Below, one piece after another: positions 18,601-28,503 of a DNA stretch of 64,000 bases. The stretch covers positions 12,088-76,087 of the forward strand of contig CAZXHT010000020.1 in the NCBI GenBank assembly GCA_964640665.1, read 5' to 3'. Both the position numbers and the translations under genes were made by a program. The stretch comes from DATKYQ01 sp964640665. Lineage in GTDB: Bacteria > Myxococcota > B64-G9. A model generated the notes under the pieces. It ran no database searches, was not told where the DNA came from, and worked only from the letters and a program-made list of their open reading frames with translations. Every line of letters begins with the position of its first letter. Positions within the stretch are counted from its first letter, which is position 1.

Positions 18601-18787
18601 GCTGCTTGCCACCCTCTGGCCGCTATCCGATGAGAGCGCGGCCTTGATTGTCGAGGATTTCTACACCGCGCTTCGCGCGGGCCAAAAACCGGCCGCGGCT
18701 TTAACCGGCGCGGCCAGGAAGGTAAAGCAAGACCCCCGCTTCTCCCACCCGTTCTTCTGGGCGCCATTCGAGGTCATCGGGGGATAG
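15698..18787 (+). CDS. secreted TPR-CHAT protein (caspase-like protease domain)
   Basis: 1029 aa. A signal peptide (MSMCRVSLLLYVVALLSPGARAG) is followed by a long all-helical TPR region (about residues 30-600; ALHYLGRYDEAAEHFEKAAGLL and similar). The C-terminal 300 residues form a CHAT domain: His in IASHG (H895) and Cys in LSACDSG (C941), the predicted catalytic dyad, plus GAGEEVVGMTRAFLHAGTPALLATLWPLSD and a terminal FFWAPFEVIG. CHAT proteases cut partner proteins, and many such proteins are cytoplasmic; this one carries an export signal. No obvious substrate gene is adjacent. Confidence 0.9.
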   Translation: MSMCRVSLLLYVVALLSPGARAGDRPPKFHDQAVSHYEKAKTHFGVAMGERENPRDPANQMLENSVADVICLLGDSDGCIAASRECGRALGPYAELLRPGSAKSGIDFARAFLGELHGLSSGWGHDSSLASEGLGFMEQQAGDKWRARAREAAMPAYREALLRAQKGEPSRRLLAQLQAGSLADYMLDQQKLAQAAKQIAGLLNSDAAGPTGVRGGKSALRTALDRGLAAMRILGRTSETAGIQKAIKRLETKALTPPELAFEMGPGREKFKTDPVAARRELRALADRAPLRSRAGVVMHFLAAYAGVIDGDAQAAEQLSGLADVVAANDPYLAARIAGLRGRAALLAGDYYRAVKLLDQASGKIEKDEALTLLSGLMAANGGRALHYLGRYDEAAEHFEKAAGLLHGRPRLVFDAWLGAAQSSCFSGEHRRAETFLARAEKMSGAFTAGERGRAERRLAVDRALLLVESERRGEATKLLARLVEQSDHAGDKIQAAIARTNLAELYNDAGTHGKALDQAAAALLALAKHGPADAAWQAYTEKARALSALGKPKRALRAYMRAIDLVENLRAMIGAEGSRRSFSAAKTRLYSGAVALQVKLGDIAGAFRISERARGRAFLDMLGERELKLGDRRAEAKLAPARRAMLRGLPPLKTIFTGPTGKLTAGRVAAKRLPRPDPSQGWISLVCVNPAGVQDVQKVLKFHEALVSFFHDGTQLLAFVITPGGVKVSAVELGERELHNMVASLLRAMKKPGRGQEKIKTKGLRLYTKILAPLGKMLPAGNLIVVPWGPLHYVPFMALWDGRSYLVDRLDSISIVPSASSLSMIRAAKRKAAGGVLALGDPQTDMPDLPTAAEEVKLVGRMFKDASVQIGRRASKQAFLSGAGSAGLIHIASHGVFLPERPMDSYLALSGDPPRAGRLSATEILGVDLTKAGLVVLSACDSGRAEIGAGEEVVGMTRAFLHAGTPALLATLWPLSDESAALIVEDFYTALRAGQKPAAALTGAARKVKQDPRFSHPFFWAPFEVIGG

Positions 18788-18815
18788 GATCGTCAGGCAT
18801 TTGTAATTATATTTC

Positions 18816-18844
18816 TTGACACGTACTCATAAATAACGAAAATT
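18816..18844 (+). promoter_or_regulatory. candidate sigma-70 promoter for the Fic gene
   Basis: TTGACA at 18816-18821, a 17-base spacer, and AAAATT at 18839-18844 in a clearly AT-rich gap, 32 bases before the fic ATG. The AT-richness contrasts with the GC-rich surroundings. Confidence 0.5.
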
Positions 18845-18876
18845 CTTGAGTTGTAATCGATTTTCCAGAGCTGGCC

Positions 18877-20403
18877 ATGAATGAAAACGATCAGGATAGA
18901 TCGACACACAGACCCGCAGGCTATGTGGCCTTGGTCAAGCGTTATGGCCTTGAGGTTGTCCCGAACTGGCACAGATCCTTTATCGCGACCACCGGAACCC
19001 ACCGGATTATCTCGACCGCCGGCGTGATCGAGGAGATCTACCCATCCAAGTACTGGCCCGGGGACGGGCTGGGCAATCATCTTGAATTTGCGCTTAAGTA
19101 TGACGGTACGAATCTGTCGCTGCTCGCCGGTCTATTTCAGGAACTTGGGCAGGAAGATTTTCTCGAATACGTCAGCTCCAAGCCGACCGGCAAGTATGCC
19201 CGGCGGCTGTGGTTCCTGTACGAGTTCCTCACGGGTAAGACGCTTCCGCTGGATGATGTGAAACATGGTAACTACATCGATCTGCTCGAGCCGGGAGAAT
19301 ACTACACGGTCACTCCAGCCCGTAAGCTTCGCCGTCAGCGGATCAACGATAATTTATTGGGCGATCGCCGATTTTGCCCAACGGTTCGCCGCGGCGACAC
19401 CCTTCGCGACTTCGAAGCAGCCGACCTCCCAAAGCGATGCCGTCAAGTCATGTCTGATTATTCTCCGGAATTGTTGAGGCGAGCACTTGGCTACCTCTAC
19501 ACAAAAGAGACGAAATCCACCTTCGAGATCGAGCACATCAAACCCAACTCGACCAGGACCGAGCGCTTCGTGTCGCTGCTTCAGCTGGCCGAACAAGAAG
19601 ACTTTTGCGAAAAAAAGAAATTGATCGAGCTTCAGAATCACATTGCAGATCCCCGGTTTCGCGATTCCGACTACCGATCGAGTCAGAACTATGTCGGCGA
19701 GACAGTTGCTTGGCAGAAAGAAAAGATACACTTCGCATGTCCGAAGCCTGAAGATCTGAGCGACCTGATGGAGGGCCTGTTAGTCGCCCACAAGCGCATG
19801 GACGCGGGAGGCGTGGCCGCCGTGGTTCACGCCGCCGCCATCGCATATGGATTCGTTTTTCTGCACCCGTTCGAGGACGGCAATGGTCGCATCCACCGCT
19901 TCCTGATCCACAACATTCTTGCCCGCCGCGGCTTTACCCCCGAAGGAGTCATGTTTCCTGTATCGGCATCCATGCTGAACAAGCCTGCCGACTATAACGC
20001 CTCTCTGGAAGCGTTCTCCCGGAATCTCATGACCCATGTGGAATACACGCTCGATGAAGAGGGCCGCATGAGCGTTCACAACGATACGGCCGGGTGGTAT
20101 CGCTATATCGATATGACACCCCAGGCGGAAGCGCTCTTCAACTTCATCGATCAGACCATCGATACCGAACTCGCCCGCGAACTGGAGTTTCTGGCCAACT
20201 ACGATAAGACCAAGAAAAACATCCAGGAGATCGTGGACATGCCCGATCGCAAGATCGATCTCTTTATTCGCTTCTGTCTGCAAAACAACGGCCGGCTCTC
20301 CGCCGGGAAACGCGCAGCCCACTTCGATTTCCTGTCGGATGAAGAAACCACTTCGCTAGAACAGGCAGTTCTGTCCACCTACGGAAGCCAAGAGCCCGCT
20401 TAA
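18877..20403 (+). CDS. Fic family protein (predicted AMP-transferase)
   Basis: 508 aa. The Fic core carries the full motif HPFEDGNGRIHR (H330 is the catalytic base), matching HxFx(D/E)GNGRxxR, so it should transfer AMP or another nucleotide part to a protein hydroxyl. Upstream, KSTFEIEHI (about residue 212) resembles the S/T-x-x-x-E inhibitory helix of class II Fic proteins, which blocks ATP until released. A winged-helix-like region follows the core. There is no partner antitoxin gene next to it. The gene stop overlaps the stop of the convergent FHA-GGDEF gene. Start ATG 18877 has only a weak ribosome site. Confidence 0.9.
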   Translation: MNENDQDRSTHRPAGYVALVKRYGLEVVPNWHRSFIATTGTHRIISTAGVIEEIYPSKYWPGDGLGNHLEFALKYDGTNLSLLAGLFQELGQEDFLEYVSSKPTGKYARRLWFLYEFLTGKTLPLDDVKHGNYIDLLEPGEYYTVTPARKLRRQRINDNLLGDRRFCPTVRRGDTLRDFEAADLPKRCRQVMSDYSPELLRRALGYLYTKETKSTFEIEHIKPNSTRTERFVSLLQLAEQEDFCEKKKLIELQNHIADPRFRDSDYRSSQNYVGETVAWQKEKIHFACPKPEDLSDLMEGLLVAHKRMDAGGVAAVVHAAAIAYGFVFLHPFEDGNGRIHRFLIHNILARRGFTPEGVMFPVSASMLNKPADYNASLEAFSRNLMTHVEYTLDEEGRMSVHNDTAGWYRYIDMTPQAEALFNFIDQTIDTELARELEFLANYDKTKKNIQEIVDMPDRKIDLFIRFCLQNNGRLSAGKRAAHFDFLSDEETTSLEQAVLSTYGSQEPA

Positions 20404-21308
20404 CGTGAGACCCTGTTTTTGCCCGCCGCCTTGGCGCGGTAGAGGGCCTGGTCGGCGGCGGCTACCAGGGCCAACACTGCTTCGCCGTCCTCGGGATAGG
20501 CTGCGACTCCAATCGAGATCGTCGGCTTGAGCGGGATCGAGTCTTTCTCGATGCAGGCGTTCTCCACGGCCTCTCGGATGCGCTCGGCGAGGCGGGCGGC
20601 CGACTCGGTGTCGTGGCCGGGCAAAAAGGCCGTGAACTCGTCGCCGCCGAAACGGCAGACGTGGCCCGCGTCGCAGATTACACTTGCCAGAATCCTGCCC
20701 GTCTGGCCGATGGCGTGGGCGCCGAAAAGGTGGCCGTGGGTGTCGTTGATCTGCTTGACTCCGTCCATGTCCATCATCAAGACGGCCAGCGGTTGTCCCT
20801 GGCAGCGGGCCTGTTGCAACGAGTAGTCCAATGCGTCGTCGAAAACCCGCTTGGATTCGAGGCCGGTCAATGGATCGGTGCCTACCAGTTGCTGGACCTC
20901 GCTCTGGAACACCAGGTCCATCTCGTCGGCCAGCGAGAACCTGACCACCGTTTCGCCGAGGAAGATCTTCTCGCCCTCGCGCAGCGAATACGGGCCTTCA
21001 ATCTCCAGGCCGTTGACCCGGGTGCCGTTGGTGGATCCCATATCTTCCAGGGCGAAAGTGCCGTCGGGCTTCCGGATCACCCGGGCGTGTTCCCAGGAGA
21101 CGCCCAGATCCTGCAGCATCAGATCGGCGTCCTTCGAGCGACCCATGATGACTTGCTCCTGCAGCACGGTATGCAGTCCCAGGTCGCGGCCTCCTCCGCG
21201 GATGACGGTCAGGAAGGCGATTTTCCTCTTGAGTGGAGTTCTCTCGGCCAGAATGGCCTTGAACTCGATGGTCTGGGTGTGATCTCGCCGGCGTTTGTCG
21301 TCTTTCAT
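20400..21308 (-). CDS. FHA domain-diguanylate cyclase (GGDEF)
   Basis: 302 aa. An N-terminal FHA domain (about residues 45-130; IMGRSKDADLML, SWEHARV, GSTNGTRVNG) binds phosphothreonine. A C-terminal GGDEF domain follows (about 140-300; TDPLTGLESKRVFD, MDMDGVKQINDTHGH, RFGGDEFTAFLPG), with an intact active site for making cyclic-di-GMP from two GTP. The start at 21308 is set by GGAGCGAGG just upstream. It could couple Ser/Thr kinase signals, such as the kinase encoded at 26411, to the PilZ proteins of this window; that link is inference. Confidence 0.92.
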   Translation of the reverse strand: MKDDKRRRDHTQTIEFKAILAERTPLKRKIAFLTVIRGGGRDLGLHTVLQEQVIMGRSKDADLMLQDLGVSWEHARVIRKPDGTFALEDMGSTNGTRVNGLEIEGPYSLREGEKIFLGETVVRFSLADEMDLVFQSEVQQLVGTDPLTGLESKRVFDDALDYSLQQARCQGQPLAVLMMDMDGVKQINDTHGHLFGAHAIGQTGRILASVICDAGHVCRFGGDEFTAFLPGHDTESAARLAERIREAVENACIEKDSIPLKPTISIGVAAYPEDGEAVLALVAAADQALYRAKAAGKNRVSR

Positions 21309-21382
21309 GTGCCTCGCTCCGCCTGGAGGCATGATAGCAACCGTCGGGGACGCCGGTCAATTATGTGAAGGTCGCGTACTTG

Positions 21383-23050
21383 TCAGGGAAACAGGTTGCC
21401 GGGGATGATTGCCGCGTAGGAACCGCCGCATTCCTCCAAGATACTGCCGGAGATGGCCTGGCCGACCAGTTGTGAGCTTTCCTCTGTCGGGCTGTGAAAC
21501 ACGTCGATGGTCACGCCGCAGATCGGCGCGCCGTTGGGGTCGAAGACGTGGCCCTGGATCAACGTCGGCTGGGCCAGCTTCGTCGCCGAGGCGTCCATGG
21601 CATAGTAGTCGCCGGTGATATAGGCCACCCGCGGCAAAGAGCGCGGCAGGCCGCTTGCCGCGGTAGGGATGAAGGTCACGCTGTAGCGGCCGAAATCGAC
21701 CTCCAACTCGAACGAGCCGTCCTCTGAGGTGATTCCCGAGTAGGTGCGCACCACGCCGTCTTCAACGCCGCTTACGGTGGAGAGGCGCTTGGCTCTGACG
21801 GTGATTTCCGCCGCCGGAGCGCCGCTGCTGTCGGTGACGACCCCGGAAAGCAGGGGGCGATCGGGCAAGTTGATATTGGTGCTTTGGTCGCTGGCAAGTT
21901 CTATATTGACGGTCTGCATGACCGAGGTAGAGAGCAGATCGGGAATGACCTTGACCTGGTACGAACCCTCCGGCAACGTCGTTGCGAAATGACCCGTCGA
22001 ATCAGTCTGGCCCTGCAAGGTCAGAGTGCCGTTGCCGATGTTCTCCGCCGTGTAACGCAGCTGGCAATCCGCGACCGGCCTGCCAGACGAATCGAGCACT
22101 ACGCCGGATAGCGAGTGGGAGGCGGACACGTCCCCGATGTAGAATGTTCCCAGATCCGCCCCGCTAAGATCGATGCCAGGGACCATGACCGTTGGCAGCC
22201 GCACCTCGCCGGAACTCGGCCTGAGGGTGATGTCGACAGTTGCGGGAAAAATCTCTTGCCGCTCGCCGTGTTCGTCGATCACCCGGATGAAAGGCAGGCG
22301 CAGGAAGAAGACGCCCTGTTCGTCTGGGGTAGCGGTGCTGGTATAAAGCCCCTGGTCCGTTACCCCGTCGACCATGATTCCGTTCATCGGGTGAGGGTAG
22401 GCCTGGCTTTGCAGCACGTTGCCGCGAACCACCAGCAACGGTTCCTGGCCGTCGAGATCTGCTGTTGCCGGATCCGCGAACTGCAAGTAACCGAGATCGG
22501 GAGGGCTCTGGGACGGGATCTCGAAGCCGCTCAGCATCAACTGTGGAAATCCCTCGCGGTTCGACGGCTTGAAAAGCAGATTGTAAACTCCACTGGCGAC
22601 GGCTTGTTCGAAACCGCCGTCCTCGGAGACCGTTATGTTCCAGGTCAGCTTGCGATCGTCGAACCCGGCCCGGCGCGTGGCCACCAGAGTGCCCGGAAGC
22701 CCGCCCATGGCGTCGGGTGATGGAATACGGCCTTGCAGGGCCACGCTGTCGGCCACCACCAAGGTGATCTCGTTGATGTCGTCGATTTTTTTCAGATCCA
22801 GGCCGCCTATCTGGGTTGCCGCGAAGCCGGAGTCTTTCAGTGGGATCAGCTCGAGGTCGATTACTGAAAGCGGCTTCTGGCCGACAATGTCCCGGCAGGT
22901 AAGCGAGTCTGGATTGCATTCCTGCCCCAAGGGGCAGTCGAGATTGTCGATACAGGCCGGGCCGGTGTTCGAGTCGAAGAACATGTCACAGGCCGAGAGT
23001 GTCGCGGCGACCGCCAGGAAAACTACAGCTTTTGAATAACGGTTCGCCAT
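21383..23050 (-). CDS. lipoprotein with carboxypeptidase-regulatory-like domains
   Basis: 555 aa. A lipobox (ATLSAC, Cys about residue 21) predicts an anchored lipoprotein. A short Cys-rich EGF-like stretch follows (CIDNLDCPLGQECNPDSLTC). Then come repeated beta-sandwich units of the carboxypeptidase-regulatory type: HSLSGVVLDSSGRPVADC, LLSGVVTDSSGAPAAEITV and LIQGHVFDPNGAPICGVTI. Such domains act as surface spacers or adhesion modules. ATG at 23050 overlaps the stop of the upstream lipoprotein gene (TGATG), so the two are translationally coupled. Confidence 0.82.
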   Translation of the reverse strand: MANRYSKAVVFLAVAATLSACDMFFDSNTGPACIDNLDCPLGQECNPDSLTCRDIVGQKPLSVIDLELIPLKDSGFAATQIGGLDLKKIDDINEITLVVADSVALQGRIPSPDAMGGLPGTLVATRRAGFDDRKLTWNITVSEDGGFEQAVASGVYNLLFKPSNREGFPQLMLSGFEIPSQSPPDLGYLQFADPATADLDGQEPLLVVRGNVLQSQAYPHPMNGIMVDGVTDQGLYTSTATPDEQGVFFLRLPFIRVIDEHGERQEIFPATVDITLRPSSGEVRLPTVMVPGIDLSGADLGTFYIGDVSASHSLSGVVLDSSGRPVADCQLRYTAENIGNGTLTLQGQTDSTGHFATTLPEGSYQVKVIPDLLSTSVMQTVNIELASDQSTNINLPDRPLLSGVVTDSSGAPAAEITVRAKRLSTVSGVEDGVVRTYSGITSEDGSFELEVDFGRYSVTFIPTAASGLPRSLPRVAYITGDYYAMDASATKLAQPTLIQGHVFDPNGAPICGVTIDVFHSPTEESSQLVGQAISGSILEECGGSYAAIIPGNLFP

Positions 23051-23610
23051 CACTCGTTACTTTCCGAGGCGCAGATGCCCGAGCCTTCTTCGACCACCCG
23101 GAAAGTCCACTGGTAGAAATCGTACTGGCCGTCGGAGCCTTCGGGCAATTGCATTCCGTTGCCGTCGTTGAGCGGTTCGCTGTCGGAGACGAACAGGCGC
23201 ATTGTGTGGACGACACCCAGCGCATACCGAGTCAGGTTGAGCTGCGACTCGACACCCGGGCGGTCGATTTGTCCCGGGACGGGATAGATAAAAAGCGTCA
23301 CGAAGGAAGACTTGTTGTCGTCATCCTTCCAGTCTTCCAGGAAGCGGGCGACAAGTTTGTCTTTCTTGTTGAGATCTCTTACCTGTCCCACCTTGAAGAC
23401 AGCCGGCGTGCAGGCGAGGTCGAGATCGTATATCGAAAACTGGTCCGCCGGACTCAGGCTCGACGTGATAATCTGGGGCGGGTAGAGCACTTCTTGTGGC
23501 TCGACGTTGATATCGGGGGACATGATACACCCACAACCCAGCAGTAAGGTTGCCGAAATAACCACCCGGCCCATCCGGGACGGGCTCTTTTTACGCAAGA
23601 AAGGTGCCAC
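23050..23610 (-). CDS. lipoprotein of unknown function
   Basis: 186 aa with an N-terminal signal and a lipobox-like LLLGCGC. The mature protein is compact, with no repeats (DQFSIYDLDLACTPAVFKVGQVRDLN, FVTLFIYPVPGQ). It is the first gene of a two-gene unit with the carboxypeptidase-regulatory lipoprotein, coupled by overlapping TGATG; joint function at the cell surface is likely. No family recognised. Confidence 0.7.
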   Translation of the reverse strand: MAPFLRKKSPSRMGRVVISATLLLGCGCIMSPDINVEPQEVLYPPQIITSSLSPADQFSIYDLDLACTPAVFKVGQVRDLNKKDKLVARFLEDWKDDDNKSSFVTLFIYPVPGQIDRPGVESQLNLTRYALGVVHTMRLFVSDSEPLNDGNGMQLPEGSDGQYDFYQWTFRVVEEGSGICASESNE

Positions 23611-23720
23611 TTTGGCGTCCTGGTGCGTAGTGGGTTGAAAAAAAAGTTCTTTTGCTCTTGTAGCCGTTTTTCAAGCAGCCCTTTGCCTTCCCTGATCGCG
23701 ACATAGTTGCCGTGGTTTGA

Positions 23721-25517
<1,797 letters not shown>

Positions 25518-25532
25518 CGTGGAGGCCTCCTT

Positions 25533-26414
25533 TTAAAAACGTGTCTGGAAAGAAAAGCCGGCTCCGCCCGGCATACCCACGGGCAACAGCGAAGATGTTT
25601 TATCTCCCATGACCTGTTCTTCCTCGCGGGCCTTGCGGTATGGTGGGTCGGTCAACGGCTTGAAATAGATGTTTGCGTCGATGGCCCCATATATCCAGCC
25701 GGCGGCGAATATTCCCAGCGAGACGTACTGACCGATTCTCAATCCCCGGGCCAGATCGAGGTCTTCCCGGGCGTAGTTGCCGTTGTCGTTGGCCAGGGCA
25801 ACCAGAAGACTGTAGCAGACAATGTTGGCCGTAAGTGACAACCCGCCGCCGGTCGCCAGCAAGATCCCCTTGAGGCTGTCGCCGTTTTGGAACTGCCCCA
25901 GTCCGAAGGGGAGAAAGGCGATCAAGCGGCTGCGGCGCAGCCGATCGCGCTCGAAAAAAATACGCCTGACCAGTGTGCGCGGCGGTTTTTTATTCTTCTT
26001 TTCGAGCGCCGCCTGGCGCTCCTTCTCGATCTTCTCCAGACGAGCCTTCATACGCGGTTCGTTGCGGATACGATCGAAAAACGTTACCGCCGGAGGGGGG
26101 ATCAAGAACGGATCCAGCCGATGTCCGGGGCGCAGGTACAACAGGGCCGTGAACTCCTTGCGCGCCTCCTGCTCCCGGCCCATGTAGAAGTAGCACAACC
26201 CGAGCATCTCGCGCGCCGTGACTATATCTTCTTCCGCGGTGAGCTGGAGAGTGGGGTAGAGCAGTTTCTCGAGGATCCCTGCGGCATTTGCGAAATTCTT
26301 GTAAGCGAACTCGGAAGCGCCGCGGTTGAGCCTTTCGGAAATCGAGTCGGCGCCGGCCGCCCGGCACAACAGCAGAACCAGCACCAGGGCCATAAACCTG
26401 ATCCGCGGGATCAT
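25533..26414 (-). CDS. TPR-containing membrane protein
   Basis: 293 aa. A signal peptide (FMALVLVLLLCRAAGA) is followed by a TPR-like region (about 25-105; EMLGLCYFYMGREQEARKEFTALLYLRPGHRLDPFLIPPPAVTFF type blocks), a charged helix with KIEKERQAALEKKNKK, then two or three hydrophobic segments (about 165-245; FLPFGLGQFQNGDSLKG). This layout occurs in Myxococcota envelope proteins, but no exact function is known. Its ATG overlaps the kinase stop (ATGA), so it is coupled to the kinase gene upstream. Confidence 0.75.
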   Translation of the reverse strand: MIPRIRFMALVLVLLLCRAAGADSISERLNRGASEFAYKNFANAAGILEKLLYPTLQLTAEEDIVTAREMLGLCYFYMGREQEARKEFTALLYLRPGHRLDPFLIPPPAVTFFDRIRNEPRMKARLEKIEKERQAALEKKNKKPPRTLVRRIFFERDRLRRSRLIAFLPFGLGQFQNGDSLKGILLATGGGLSLTANIVCYSLLVALANDNGNYAREDLDLARGLRIGQYVSLGIFAAGWIYGAIDANIYFKPLTDPPYRKAREEEQVMGDKTSSLLPVGMPGGAGFSFQTRF

Positions 26415-28258
26415 GGCCTCCCCCCGTCGGAGACCGGAACGAACTGCGACCGGGTGGCCTTGAAAACGACGGTCTTGCCGGCTGTCACCGTCAATGCCCC
26501 GCGCAGCTCACGGCCGGCTTTATCCACCAGGCGGATGTTGATTTTGCGTGAGCCCCGGCGCCCTTCCAGCGTGAAGGCGATCGGGTTCTTGCGCCTGCTG
26601 GCCGCAGAGCCGCGGTATTTACCGTCGATGTAGACAGTGGCGTCGGCCAGTTCGGAGTCGATCTCGACCAGCGCCGGCAGGAAGTGCAGTTTGCGGCGCA
26701 CCTGTTCCTCGGCCAGCGGAACTTCGATGGTGAACTCGTCATCGGCGTATGGATGGGCGACTACTTGCACGCGATGCCGGCCCGTCGGAAGCTTGCCCTT
26801 GTAAAACTGGCCGAAGCCGGTGGTCTTGTCGTCGTTGCGGGCGACTTCGTGGCCGTCTATCAGGATGCGCTCGAAGTAAGGCTGCGGCACGATGGTAAAT
26901 GGGTGCATGACGACGAGTCTGGGGTGGTGGACGATAGCTACTTTCTTGGTGTCTGGGTTAGTTCTTGGTTGCAAGTCGGCTCTTGGTTGCGGGTCGGCTC
27001 CGGCCTTCGCCTGATCGGCTACGGCTGGCAGGCCGGCGTCTACGTAGATGCCCACGGCTATACCGGCGTCGGTGACTTCCCCGGTGTCGTGAGGCAGCCA
27101 AACAGTCGCCGCCCAGATGCCCGCCGCTACAATCAACAGGACCGAGAGCGCGGCTGAGAGAATGCGCAGTCCGTGCTTGAGGCGATGGCGCCTGTGGATG
27201 CCGTCTACCAGATCGAGCACCTCTGGATGTTCGGGCTGCAGGGCCAGCAGGCGATTTAGCACCTCGAGAGCCTGGCGATGCTTGCCGGACGCTATCAGCG
27301 CCTTGCCGTGTACAAGGAGTTTCTTGGCCACCCGGGGTTCGAGAGCCGCAATGTAGCTTTCCGGTTGCCTGAAGAAGAAAGTCAACTCGGTGTCGATGTC
27401 CTCAATGTCCAGGTCGTTCAGGCAGGCGTGTAATTCGGTTTGCATGGCAGAGACAGTCTGGAAGCGGCTGGCGGGATCGTGATCCAGCGCCCGGCGGATG
27501 ATCCGCGACAGATCGGCCCCGATCACCGGGTTGACCTGCTGGGGATCCGGGTAGCTTCCCTCGACGATTAGTTTGATGACCTGGTGGGGGTTCTGGCCCG
27601 TAAACGGAAGCTTGCCCACAGACAACCAGTAGAGGATCGTGCCCATGGAGAAGATGTCCGAACGAAAGTCAAGCTCATGGCCCTCAAGCAACTCGGGTGC
27701 CATGTGGGCCGGGGATCCGAGAATCGTTCCGGTCATGGTCATCTGTTGCTGCTGGTCGATGACTTTGGCGATGCCGAAATCCATCAACTTCAGGACCCCG
27801 TCGGCGGACACCATGACGTTCTCCGGCTTGAGATCGCGATGGATGATCTTGAGCGAGTGGGCATGGGCCACGGCCTCGCAGATCTGAAGAGTAATCATGG
27901 TTGCCACTTCAGGGAAGAAGGCCCGGTGCAGCTCGATGAAATCCTTGAGCGTAAAGCCCCGGACGAACTCGGTGATGATGTAGCTGAGACCCTCGTCCGA
28001 TTCGGCGAAATCGTATATCTCGATAATGTGAGGGTGGTGCAGGCGAGCCACGGCCCTGGCCTCGCGCTGGAAACGCCTGCGGCTTTCGATGTTGCCGGAA
28101 AGGTGGGGCAGGAGGATCTTTACTGCAACCTCCCGATCCAGCGAGAGATCCTGCCCATTAAACACCACCGACATCCCACCCCGGCCGACCTCATCGAGGA
28201 TGCGGTAGCGATCGATCTGCGCAGGTACCCAGTCCACCCGACGCTCCCGTATGAACAC
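26411..28258 (-). CDS. Ser/Thr protein kinase with C-terminal beta-domain tail
   Basis: 615 aa. A PknB-type kinase spans residues about 15-280: GRGGMSVVF (P-loop), VAVK (K47), IIHRDLKPENVM (catalytic loop), MDFGIAK and GSPAHMAPE. A single membrane helix lies near 365-388 (LSAALSVLLIVAAGIWAATVW). The outer part contains an Arg/Pro linker and PEGA-like beta units (ERILIDGHEVARN, ATVYIDGKYRGSA). The start is GTG 28258; an internal GTG seven codons later is possible. It probably phosphorylates FHA-binding targets such as the sigma-54 activator two genes downstream; this is inferred from gene order. Confidence 0.93.
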   Translation of the reverse strand: MFIRERRVDWVPAQIDRYRILDEVGRGGMSVVFNGQDLSLDREVAVKILLPHLSGNIESRRRFQREARAVARLHHPHIIEIYDFAESDEGLSYIITEFVRGFTLKDFIELHRAFFPEVATMITLQICEAVAHAHSLKIIHRDLKPENVMVSADGVLKLMDFGIAKVIDQQQQMTMTGTILGSPAHMAPELLEGHELDFRSDIFSMGTILYWLSVGKLPFTGQNPHQVIKLIVEGSYPDPQQVNPVIGADLSRIIRRALDHDPASRFQTVSAMQTELHACLNDLDIEDIDTELTFFFRQPESYIAALEPRVAKKLLVHGKALIASGKHRQALEVLNRLLALQPEHPEVLDLVDGIHRRHRLKHGLRILSAALSVLLIVAAGIWAATVWLPHDTGEVTDAGIAVGIYVDAGLPAVADQAKAGADPQPRADLQPRTNPDTKKVAIVHHPRLVVMHPFTIVPQPYFERILIDGHEVARNDDKTTGFGQFYKGKLPTGRHRVQVVAHPYADDEFTIEVPLAEEQVRRKLHFLPALVEIDSELADATVYIDGKYRGSAASRRKNPIAFTLEGRRGSRKINIRLVDKAGRELRGALTVTAGKTVVFKATRSQFVPVSDGGRP

Positions 28259-28503
28259 GGCCCTGTCGGCCTTGTCATACCTGATTTGACGACATATATC
28301 GCAAGCGTCTCCAGCGTGTCAATGCGAGCCTCTTGCGCGGTATGTGGAAAACCGGTCGCGGAGACCCCAGGGTATGATCCAAATTTCACGTTTGTCGAAC
28401 CGGAGGCAAACGGGATGGATGATGATCTTGATCAATCCCCACCGGCGAGGGTAGTCTTACGCTGGTGTCTGCGGTAATGGCATGGGGAGCAAGGAGCGGT
28501 TTG

